This document shows, piece by piece, positions 6,414 to 11,349 of a stretch of DNA of 11,349 nucleotides. The DNA is taken from contig JAHITH010000070.1 of assembly GCA_018817845.1 (NCBI GenBank), positions 1 to 11,349 of the forward strand. Direction: 5' to 3'. Under the pieces are notes generated by a model. The model was not told the origin of the DNA. It ran no database searches and saw nothing but the letters and a program-made list of their open reading frames with translations. Source of the DNA: Patescibacteria group bacterium (GTDB lineage Bacteria > Patescibacteriota > Microgenomatia > UBA1400 > MFAQ01). Position numbers and translations under genes: made by a program. Within the stretch, counting starts at the first letter, position 1. The number at the start of each line of letters is the position of its first letter.

Positions 6414-7461
6414 ATATCTTTTGCTTTTATGGCCACTTTACCAGCTTAGCCAGCTTCCTTTTGCCAGGCTTTATCTGGTGGACTTAGTTGTATTGTTATG
6501 TGTTATCCTGCAGGCCAGAAAGCTCAAGTTTAATCATCCACTACTTAAGCCTGTCTTATTTTTCTTATTTACAGCCACCCTTTCCCTTTTATTTGTCATT
6601 CCCGCGCAGGCGGGAATCTATACAATCGCCGTTCTTTATCTGGCCAGACTATTTTTATACTCCTCCATTCTCTTAATCTCCTTACCCAAAGAAACACCTT
6701 CCCTATTAAACATCTCGTTTTTTATGATTCCCGTACTTGGTCTTTTGCAATACTTTTTCTTTCCAGACCTCAGATTCTTAAAAACAATAGGCTACGACGA
6801 CCACTACTTTAGGCTTACCTTTCCGTTTTTGGACCCCAACTTTACTGGGGCTGTTCTGGCTTTTATCTCTCTTTACTCAATTAAAATCATCAAAACCACC
6901 AAGGGCAAGACCTTGTTTAGTCTTTCACTTATTGCTCTGGCCCTTACATTTTCCCGCATTAGCTGGTTAGGATTTGCAATAGGTTTACTTTATTTATTTA
7001 TAAAAAATCAAAAACTTCGTCTACCCGTCATTCTTACTCTAACCGGATTGGTATTTTTAATTATCATTTCCCCCAAGCCTTTTGGTGAAGGTGTCAATCT
7101 GGCTCGTACTTATTCGATTACCTCTCGTCTACGTAGTTATCAGCACGGCTGGGGCATTTTCAAACAAAATCCAATAATTGGCGTGGGTTACAACACCCTT
7201 CCTTTCTCCATGCTCCAGCGTTCAAGCGCTGGTCTAGACAACTCATTTATCTTTGTTCTTGCCACAACGGGAGTAATTGGCCTAACCAGTTTTATATATC
7301 TATTAATCAAAACTTGGATACTAATTCCAAACACATACTTAAAATCTGCCTTTCTTTCTCTGTTAATCCACAGTTTAGCCAACAACACGCTTTTCTATGC
7401 TCCAATCACCATTCTTGTGTTTTTGCTTCTCAATCTTAACGCACGTAAGACACCTTTATAG
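6334..7461 (+). CDS. O-antigen ligase/Wzy-like membrane protein carrying an in-frame repeat
   Basis: A protein of about 375 residues with roughly 10 hydrophobic helices. The C-terminal half has the O-antigen ligase/polymerase signature: KQNPIIGVGYNTLPFSMLQR, then GLDNSFIFVLATTGVIGL and a final pair of helices. Family members join lipid-linked glycans to an acceptor at the outer face of the membrane. Residues 88-97 (VIPAQAGIYT) are encoded by the 31-bp palindromic element at 6594-6624, which is read without a stop and falls between two helices. ATG 6334 has AAGGGGGAG 12 nt upstream; ATG 6361 (MLLKNLHQ) is an equally plausible start. The gene overlaps the nuclease gene at its start and the convergent Ig-domain gene by 26 bases at its end. 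It is separated from the main glycan operon by about 2.8 kb of unrelated genes. Confidence 0.82.
   Translation: MLATLEATSMLLKNLHQAIPKKASFSKYLLLLWPLYQLSQLPFARLYLVDLVVLLCVILQARKLKFNHPLLKPVLFFLFTATLSLLFVIPAQAGIYTIAVLYLARLFLYSSILLISLPKETPSLLNISFFMIPVLGLLQYFFFPDLRFLKTIGYDDHYFRLTFPFLDPNFTGAVLAFISLYSIKIIKTTKGKTLFSLSLIALALTFSRISWLGFAIGLLYLFIKNQKLRLPVILTLTGLVFLIIISPKPFGEGVNLARTYSITSRLRSYQHGWGIFKQNPIIGVGYNTLPFSMLQRSSAGLDNSFIFVLATTGVIGLTSFIYLLIKTWILIPNTYLKSAFLSLLIHSLANNTLFYAPITILVFLLLNLNARKTPL
6594..6624 (+). repeat. 31-bp palindromic dispersed element, copy 2 (inside a CDS)
   Basis: This copy matches copies 1 and 3 at 30 of 31 bases; only the first base differs (T instead of C). It lies in the ligase-like gene and is translated as VIPAQAGIYT in frame. 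Its 8-bp arms are intact. Confidence 0.9.
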
Positions 7462-8137
7462 TTTCCTCAGTCAAGTTGCCTGCCTTGTCTGTGGCCACCA
7501 GTTTTATCTCGTTTTCTCCCTCGTTAAGGCTAACCCTTAAACTAAACGATCCGTTACCATCAAGACGAACATAGGTATTATTAATCCTCAAGTCTGCCTC
7601 TGATTCAGACACCTCCCCGGATACGGTAATAACCTGCTCTTGTTGACCAAAAAACTCCTGCCCATTAGTAGGAGAGCTTAACAAAATTTTGGGGGCTTTA
7701 AAATCATAAATTACCTTAACTGGTTTAGAAATACTTTCATTTTCTGCTTCGTCTTTAGCTATTATTTTTATCTCATTTTCTCCTTCATCAAGACTCAAAA
7801 CTGTCTGATAAAACCCATCCTCGTTGGTTTGCTCGGTAATAACCCGCCTATTATTGATAAAATATTCCACTTCAACACCTGCTTCTGTATATCCTTCTAT
7901 TTTTATCTCGGCACTATTGGTTGCTTCCGGTAAACCAGAGATCACTGGTGTTTGTGGAGCGACCACATCACCCAATTCCATTACTTTTTGGTCACCTCCA
8001 CCCGTCTTAGCAATTATCTCTATTAAAGCCGAGAAACCCCACTTAAACACCACAAAACCCAAGATTAAAACAATCAACAAATAAAGCCGTGACAGACTCT
8101 TCTTTCTCTTTCTTCTATAAAAACCTCTTCCTGCCAT
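7436..8137 (-). CDS. Membrane-anchored protein with two Ig-like domains
   Basis: A 233-residue protein. A strongly basic N-terminus (RRKRKKS, residues 8-14) precedes one hydrophobic helix at about 18-42, giving an N-in anchor with an extracytoplasmic remainder. Two tandem beta-sandwich repeats follow: residues about 64-146 (PQTPVISGLPEATN to YTEAGVEVEYFINN to LSLDEGENEIKIIAKDEAEN) and about 149-233 (APKILLSSPTNGQEFFG to LRINNTYVRLDGNGSF to VSLNEGENEIKLVATDKAGN). The shared GENEIK-x3-A-x-D-x-A-x-N motif resembles bacterial Ig-like or glucodextranase-B-type modules. The likely role is adhesion or cell-wall/carbohydrate binding; no catalytic domain is seen. It is convergent with the ligase-like gene (26-base overlap) and has its own promoter ending 6 nt before ATG. 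Confidence 0.82.
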   Translation of the reverse strand: MAGRGFYRRKRKKSLSRLYLLIVLILGFVVFKWGFSALIEIIAKTGGGDQKVMELGDVVAPQTPVISGLPEATNSAEIKIEGYTEAGVEVEYFINNRRVITEQTNEDGFYQTVLSLDEGENEIKIIAKDEAENESISKPVKVIYDFKAPKILLSSPTNGQEFFGQQEQVITVSGEVSESEADLRINNTYVRLDGNGSFSLRVSLNEGENEIKLVATDKAGNLTEETIKVSYVR

Positions 8138-8143
8138 GCTAAA

Positions 8144-8172
8144 AGTGTACCAAAATTCATATATAATGACAA
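8144..8172 (-). promoter_or_regulatory. Promoter of the Ig-domain gene, apparently leaderless
   Basis: On the minus strand: -35 TTGTCA (8172-8167, 5 of 6), 17-nt spacer ending in TGG (extended -10), then -10 TACACT (8149-8144). Only 6 nt separate the -10 from ATG 8137, which places the predicted transcript start at or next to the A of ATG. Confidence 0.7.
8162..8167 (+). promoter_or_regulatory. Possible -10 box for the tRNA-Gly/nuclease transcript
   Basis: A perfect TATAAT on the plus strand, 51 nt before the tRNA. No -35 or TGN extension supports it, and it overlaps the divergent -35 of the Ig-domain gene. If used, the transcript would begin near 8174 and carry the palindromic element in the pre-tRNA leader. 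Confidence 0.3.
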
Positions 8173-8184
8173 ACTAAAACCATA

Positions 8185-8215
8185 CGTCATTCCCGCGCAG
8201 GCGGGAATCTATACA
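8185..8215 (+). repeat. 31-bp palindromic dispersed element, copy 3 (next to tRNA-Gly)
   Basis: Identical to copy 1 in the opposite orientation. It ends 3 bases before tRNA-Gly. Its left arm ATTCCCGCGC (8189-8198) is perfectly complementary to GCGCGGGAAT (8217-8226), which contains the 5' acceptor strand of the tRNA. Confidence 0.92.
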
Positions 8216-8218
8216 AGC

Positions 8219-8294
8219 GCGGGAATAGCTCAGTTGGTAGAGCATCTGCTTCCCAAGCAGAAGGTCGTGGGTTCGAAACCCATTTCCCGCTCCA
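8219..8294 (+). tRNA. tRNA-Gly(CCC)
   Basis: A full cloverleaf can be drawn: acceptor GCGGGAA (8219-8225) with TTCCCGC (8284-8290), D-stem GCTC/GAGC, anticodon stem TCTGC/GCAGA around loop TTCCCAA (anticodon CCC), T-arm GTGGG-TTCGAAA-CCCAT, discriminator T8291, and encoded CCA 8292-8294. The final A is also the first base of the ATG of the next gene. CCA is not encoded in the other tRNA of this window, so its presence here may partly reflect the overlapped start codon. Confidence 0.95.
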
Positions 8295-9082
8295 TGGCTA
8301 ATAATCAATACAGAAAAAGACAAGCACACTACTGTTATCAACCAGGGCAAAAACAGCCCTTTACCGTTAGTCGATCCAAAATAGACATGTTCTTAAACTG
8401 CCCCCGCTGTTTCTACATGGACCGCAGGTTGGGCTTAGCCAAGCCCAGCATTCCATCTTTTACCCTAAACTCCGCCGTGGACAACCTATTAAAAAACGAG
8501 TTTGACTTGTTAAGAAAAAAAGGCGAGGCTCACGAACTAATGAAAAAATACAAAATAGACGCCGTGCCTTTTAAACACAAAGACATTCCTTTATGGAGGG
8601 GAGAGGTAAACCGTTACTCCGGCGCCAAGGTTTTACACCAAAAATCCAACTTAATCATCGATGGCTTAGTCGATGACATCTGGGAAAACAAAAAAGGGGA
8701 GCTTCTAGTAGTTGACTATAAATCCACCAGTACCCAAAGAAAAATAGACATGAATGACAAATGGAAACAAGGCTATAAGCGCCAAATGGAGATTTATCAA
8801 TGGATATTTAGACAGCTGGACTTTAAGGTTTCTAATACCGGCTACTTTGTTTACGCCAATGCCGACAAAAACAAGCCCAAGTTCGACGCCAAGTTAGAGT
8901 TCAAGGTAGAAATCATCGCCTACAAAGGCAGTTCAGATTGGGTCGAGCCAATTTTAATAAAAATTAAACGTTGCCTAGAATCAAACGCCATACCCAAACC
9001 AGGAAAAGACGACATGGGTATTCCCTGCGAGTACTGCGACTACAAAAAACTCTCCGCCCAAACCGTCGCCAGACTTCAATGA
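8294..9082 (+). CDS. PD-(D/E)XK nuclease-like protein, divergent motif I
   Basis: A 262-residue protein. The frame is open further back into the tRNA, but those codons are tRNA sequence; ATG 8294 is the first start after it, and the next Met (residue 32) would remove the family motif. Visible: SRSKIDMFLNCPRCFYMDRR (26-45), D127 in IIDGLVDDI, D141 and K143 in VVDYKST, Q163 and Y167 in RQMEIYQ. The usual motif-I His (H55 in the paralogue at 5544) is absent: the equivalent stretch LNSAVDNLLKNEFD has Asp. Cysteines are arranged C36-x2-C39 and C245-x2-C248, different from the paralogue but enough for a metal or Fe-S site. It may be a nuclease with altered chemistry or a structural DNA-binding relative. 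It is convergent with the isoprenyl synthase gene, overlapping by 7 bases. Confidence 0.8.
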   Translation: MANNQYRKRQAHYCYQPGQKQPFTVSRSKIDMFLNCPRCFYMDRRLGLAKPSIPSFTLNSAVDNLLKNEFDLLRKKGEAHELMKKYKIDAVPFKHKDIPLWRGEVNRYSGAKVLHQKSNLIIDGLVDDIWENKKGELLVVDYKSTSTQRKIDMNDKWKQGYKRQMEIYQWIFRQLDFKVSNTGYFVYANADKNKPKFDAKLEFKVEIIAYKGSSDWVEPILIKIKRCLESNAIPKPGKDDMGIPCEYCDYKKLSAQTVARLQ

Positions 9083-10125
9083 TCCCGCTCCAGCACAAAA
9101 TTAACCAGCTTCAGCAAGTTACCCCTCGCTGGCTCAACCTTCAGAAACCCAAGGTCTTTATTAAAACAATCTAGGGCTTGTTTTTTATACTTCTTAGCCT
9201 TAATTTTAGCATAAGCAATACTTCCCATTTCCTCCATTTTCTTCATAACCCACACCACCTCTGCCTTAGTTTTATTTTCCCTAGATTTACTTAATATAGC
9301 CATCAGCTTAACTTTGTCCTTGCCCTTAACCCGACCCAACAAATGACCAAGTATCAGAGTTCGTTTACTCTCCCTTATATCCTCACCCTTGACCTTTAAA
9401 CCAGCAAAATCTCCAGTTACGTCCAGCAGATCATCCACCAGTTGAAAACACCTGCCCAAATACAGCCCAAACATAGTCAGTTTGTCCAGTTCTTTTTTAC
9501 TAGCCCCCGCAATCATGGCTCCTAGCCTTAAGGGCGCCACAATGCTGTAATAAGCCGTTTTACCGTCGGCAATGAACAACCAATCACCTTCCGTTATCTT
9601 AAGCTTACCGGAGCCAACCCAATCCATTTCCACGCCTTGCCCCAGAGCCGTTCTCGTTAAAACAGTGTTTAGCTCTCTCATAATCCTAAAACTTAATTCT
9701 GACCCCAGCAGTTTTTGATTATCAAACAAAATTCTCCACATAATCATATGCAAAATATCGCCAGCGTTCAACGCTTCCCCCAAACCATATTTTCTATGTA
9801 AACATTGCCCGCCCCGTCTTTTTAAGGAATTATCTTCTATATCATCGTGAACCAACAACCAATCCTCAGATATCTGCACCGCCGCCGCCGTTTTTACAGC
9901 CTTTTTAGAATCACCACCCAAAGCTTCACAGGCCAGCATAAGAAAGCTGGGTCTTAAATACTTACCCTGACGTTCTGGATACTCCCTAACCACTTGCCAA
10001 ACTCTTTTTGCTTCACCAGCAAACCCACTACTAACCTTAAACAACTCATGGTACTCGGGGTCAACTAGATAAGCCTTAACCTCTTTCCAGACCTTAGTTT
10101 TATATTCGTTAAGTATTTCTAGCAT
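9076..10125 (-). CDS. Trans-isoprenyl diphosphate synthase
   Basis: A 349-residue class I prenyltransferase. GKYLRP (54-59) binds diphosphate; the first Asp-rich motif is DDIED (94-98) followed by RRGG (103-106), and the second is FQLVDDLLD (227-235) followed by GEDIRESKRT. All catalytic motifs are intact. It condenses isopentenyl diphosphate onto allylic diphosphates. Trp89, five residues before the first DD, is bulky; in this family a large residue at that position limits chain length, so a short product (about C15-C20) is inferred rather than a long quinone side chain. The last part, with KAKKYKKQALDCFNKD, is a normal family C-terminus. The gene starts 6 nt after a -10 box shared on a palindrome with the tRNA-Thr promoter. 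It could supply precursor for glycan lipid carriers. Confidence 0.92.
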   Translation of the reverse strand: MLEILNEYKTKVWKEVKAYLVDPEYHELFKVSSGFAGEAKRVWQVVREYPERQGKYLRPSFLMLACEALGGDSKKAVKTAAAVQISEDWLLVHDDIEDNSLKRRGGQCLHRKYGLGEALNAGDILHMIMWRILFDNQKLLGSELSFRIMRELNTVLTRTALGQGVEMDWVGSGKLKITEGDWLFIADGKTAYYSIVAPLRLGAMIAGASKKELDKLTMFGLYLGRCFQLVDDLLDVTGDFAGLKVKGEDIRESKRTLILGHLLGRVKGKDKVKLMAILSKSRENKTKAEVVWVMKKMEEMGSIAYAKIKAKKYKKQALDCFNKDLGFLKVEPARGNLLKLVNFVLERDH

Positions 10126-10131
10126 ACAGCC

Positions 10132-10145
10132 AGTATAATTATACT
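10132..10145. promoter_or_regulatory. Palindromic bidirectional -10 region
   Basis: AGTATAATTATACT is a perfect 14-bp palindrome in the 28-bp gap between the isoprenyl synthase start and tRNA-Thr. It offers TATACT on the plus strand (10140-10145), placing initiation near 10152, two bases before the tRNA. On the minus strand TATACT (10137-10132) ends 6 nt before ATG 10125. Clear -35 boxes are not visible on either side. Confidence 0.6.
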
Positions 10146-10153
10146 CGACATCA

Positions 10154-10226
10154 GCCGAGGTAGCTCATCTGGTAGAGCAGCGGTATCGTAAACCGCAGGT
10201 AGGGAGTTCGAGTCTCCCCCTCGGCT
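10154..10226 (+). tRNA. tRNA-Thr(CGT)
   Basis: Cloverleaf: acceptor GCCGAGG (10154-10160) with CCTCGGC (10219-10225), D-stem GCTC/GAGC, anticodon stem GCGGT/ACCGC around loop ATCGTAA (anticodon CGT), T-arm GGGAG-TTCGAGT-CTCCC, discriminator T10226. CCA is not encoded (CAA follows), so a CCA-adding enzyme is required. It ends 6 bases before the convergent LysM gene stop, with no terminator visible. Confidence 0.95.
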
Positions 10227-10232
10227 CAAAAA

Positions 10233-10808
10233 TTATCTAGGTAAGCTTAAGGTCACTCCTTTATAAAGCAATCCAGGGTTAGAGCCAATTAACGCTTTGT
10301 TGGCCTGGTAAATATTTGTCCAAGCAAAACCATCACCATAAGCTCTTACGGCTATATCCCAAAGGTAATCACCGGCAACCGTTGTATAAGTATCAGACTC
10401 TATGGTATTTACCAAAGCAGAATCGCTTTCCACAGTAATCTTTTTAACAGCTACTTGAGGAACAATTAGATCTTGGCCTACTTCTATAGAGTTTGGGTCA
10501 GCAATTGAGTTAGCCTCTGCAATATCCGTAAAGTTGTAACCTGACTTATAAAATTTCTCAGCAATACCCCAAAGATGATCCCCTTTTTCTACTTTATAGG
10601 TATCAGGTAAATACTCTGGTTTCTCTCCTTCTGTCACCTCGATAACCTTAGCCGTTTCAGTAATTAATCCTTCATCTGGATTAATAGATTTGAAATAGTT
10701 AAACATTAAAATGCCCACAATTAATACCACCACTGCACCCATGACTGTGCTTATAGTTGTTTCGTTAATTTTAAGTGCCTTTAATAAGTTTTTTAGTTTT
10801 TCTTCCAT
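10233..10808 (-). CDS. Membrane-anchored protein with two LysM domains
   Basis: A 191-residue protein. A cytoplasmic N-terminus of about 18 residues leads to one transmembrane helix (about 19-39), then a linker and two LysM modules: residues 70-117 (TYKVEKGDHLWGIAEKFYKS to NSIEVGQDLIVP) and about 139-191 (TYTTVAGDYLWDIAVRAYGD to YKGVTLSLPR). LysM binds N-acetylglucosamine-containing glycans, mainly peptidoglycan, so the protein probably links the membrane to the wall. No hydrolase domain is present. It is one of the few genes here with a strong Shine-Dalgarno. It is transcribed divergently from the slipin gene, with which it shares an 89-bp intergenic region containing a perfect palindrome. 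Confidence 0.9.
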   Translation of the reverse strand: MEEKLKNLLKALKINETTISTVMGAVVVLIVGILMFNYFKSINPDEGLITETAKVIEVTEGEKPEYLPDTYKVEKGDHLWGIAEKFYKSGYNFTDIAEANSIADPNSIEVGQDLIVPQVAVKKITVESDSALVNTIESDTYTTVAGDYLWDIAVRAYGDGFAWTNIYQANKALIGSNPGLLYKGVTLSLPR

Positions 10809-10817
10809 TATTTAATC

Positions 10818-10827
10818 TCACCTCCTT
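10818..10827 (-). promoter_or_regulatory. Strong Shine-Dalgarno of the LysM gene
   Basis: AAGGAGGTGA on the minus strand is a near-perfect complement of the 16S rRNA 3' end; 12 nt separate GGAGG from ATG 10808. It shows that this organism uses SD-led initiation at some genes, in contrast to the apparently leaderless ones nearby. Confidence 0.85.
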
Positions 10828-10834
10828 TTGACAC

Positions 10835-10863
10835 ATCTTATATATCAAAACTATCTACGTCAA
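10835..10863 (-). promoter_or_regulatory. Promoter of the LysM gene
   Basis: On the minus strand: -35 TTGACG (10863-10858, 5 of 6), 17-nt spacer, -10 TAAGAT (10840-10835, 4 of 6). The predicted start near 10828 leaves a 20-nt leader that begins at the Shine-Dalgarno. A TATAAG two bases upstream is an alternative -10. Confidence 0.55.
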
Positions 10864-10869
10864 GACGTA
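10856..10869. promoter_or_regulatory. Palindrome TACGTC-AA-GACGTA, candidate shared operator
   Basis: Perfect 6-bp arms with a 2-bp centre. It covers the -35 of the LysM gene and the position where the -35 of the divergent slipin gene would fall, so one bound regulator could affect both. No regulator gene is visible in the window. Confidence 0.5.
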
Positions 10870-10881
10870 AAAATAATAATT

Positions 10882-10890
10882 TGGTATACT
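10882..10890 (+). promoter_or_regulatory. Extended -10 promoter of the slipin gene, apparently leaderless
   Basis: TGG-TATACT (hexamer 10885-10890) is an extended -10 with no clear -35. Seven nt separate it from ATG 10898, so transcription should start at or one base before the start codon. No Shine-Dalgarno is present. Confidence 0.7.
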
Positions 10891-10897
10891 AACATAC

Positions 10898-11349
10898 ATG
10901 GCTATACCTTTTCTGTCAATTCTAATTCCGTTACTTCTTATATCTCTAAAACAAATAAATGAATATGAACGCGGCGTGGTTTATACAATGGGTAGGTTTA
11001 CGGGTATTATTAATCCTGGCTGGCGCATAATTATTCCAATATTTCAAAGCTTTAGAAAAGTAGACATGCGTACCAAGGCCGTCGACGTTCCCAAGCAAGA
11101 AACAATTACTAAAGACAACGTCACTTGCAAAATCAATGCAGTTATCTACTACAAGGTCACAGATGCCGCCAAAACCATCAACGAAGTAGAAAACGTTTAT
11201 CAGGCAGTAATTCAGTTGGCAGAAACCACCATGCGCAGAGTTTCTGGTGAAAACACTCTTGATGAACTATTAAGTCACCGTGATAAAGTAGCCGCCAAAA
11301 TCCTAGAAATTGTTGAAAAAAGTGCTCAAGAATGGGGAATAGACGTAGA
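10898..11349 (+). CDS. Slipin/stomatin-like SPFH (band 7) protein, 3' end outside window
   Basis: The visible 150 codons encode a short hydrophobic N-terminus (AIPFLSILIPLLLI, residues 2-15) and then the SPFH domain: NEYERGVVYTMGRFTGIINPG, IPIFQSFRKVDMRTKAVDVP, KQETITKDNVTCKINAVIYY, and AETTMRRVSGENTLDELLSHRD, with EWGIDV at the cut end. This order and wording match the prokaryotic slipin (stomatin-like) group, which oligomerises on the membrane and scaffolds microdomains or membrane proteases. A nfeD-type partner often lies beside such genes; none is in view, but the downstream side is cut. The gene is divergent from the LysM gene. Confidence 0.9.
   Translation, partial: MAIPFLSILIPLLLISLKQINEYERGVVYTMGRFTGIINPGWRIIIPIFQSFRKVDMRTKAVDVPKQETITKDNVTCKINAVIYYKVTDAAKTINEVENVYQAVIQLAETTMRRVSGENTLDELLSHRDKVAAKILEIVEKSAQEWGIDV

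Noticed and set aside
6488..6676. Alternative plus frame reading the repeat as SFPRRRESIQ
   Set aside because: It is wholly inside the ligase-like gene and is a common artefact of this palindromic repeat in another frame.
48..8215. CRISPR-like array from the three 31-bp repeats
   Set aside because: The copies are kilobases apart, in both orientations, one is coding, and no cas genes are present.
8234..8293. N-terminal extension of the second nuclease gene (20 codons reading through tRNA-Gly)
   Set aside because: These codons are the tRNA D-loop to acceptor sequence; the peptide is a by-product of reading a tRNA as protein. ATG 8294 gives the family-like start.
2849..9082. TGA read as glycine (code 25)
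   Set aside because: TGA ends complete family-length proteins at 2849-2851, 9080-9082 and 9076-9078 (minus).

Overview
The window reads as a chromosomal segment of a small-genome, AT-rich bacterium. The most likely group is the Patescibacteria/CPR radiation, possibly a Microgenomates-like lineage; this is inferred from gene content and compactness, not from a marker gene. Supporting features are short single-domain proteins, almost no intergenic space, AT-biased codons, ligase/Wzx-type glycan genes, LysM and slipin-type envelope proteins, and paired RecB/Cas4-like nuclease domains. TGA ends at least three convincing genes (2849-2851, 9080-9082, and 9076-9078 on the minus strand), so the TGA=Gly code of Gracilibacteria/SR1 does not apply.

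Layout. Bases 1-120 hold a cluster of dispersed repeats. Bases 143-3555 (+) form a surface-polysaccharide operon: a sulfotransferase-like protein, a Wzx-type flippase and two GT2 glycosyltransferases, all with overlapping stop/start codons. Convergent to it is a BrnT/BrnA toxin-antitoxin pair (4074-3483, -). From a divergent promoter region start a YegD-like Hsp70 ATPase, a Cas4/RecB-like nuclease and an O-antigen-ligase-like membrane protein (4174-7461, +). Next come an Ig-domain membrane-anchored protein (8137-7436, -), tRNA-Gly(CCC) fused to the start codon of a second PD-(D/E)XK protein (8219-9082, +), a trans-isoprenyl diphosphate synthase (10125-9076, -), tRNA-Thr(CGT) (10154-10226, +), a LysM membrane protein (10808-10233, -) and the 5' part of a slipin/stomatin-like SPFH gene (10898 to the window edge, +).

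The genes probably act together in the envelope. Glycosyltransferases build a lipid-linked glycan, Wzx flips it, the ligase-like protein transfers it, and the isoprenyl synthase could feed lipid carrier synthesis. LysM, Ig and slipin proteins are envelope-associated. The nucleases, Hsp70-like protein and toxin-antitoxin pair are less clearly connected.

The most unusual points are: (1) the A of the tRNA-Gly CCA end is the A of the next gene's ATG; (2) a 31-bp palindromic repeat (core ATTCCC-N8-GGGAAT, as in Neisseria dRS3) occurs three times, once in frame inside the ligase gene and once next to tRNA-Gly, where it can pair with the tRNA 5' end; (3) four genes have a -10 box only 6-8 nt before ATG, suggesting leaderless mRNAs; (4) the strands alternate, with three convergent gene pairs overlapping and a fourth only 6 nt apart, with no visible terminators.
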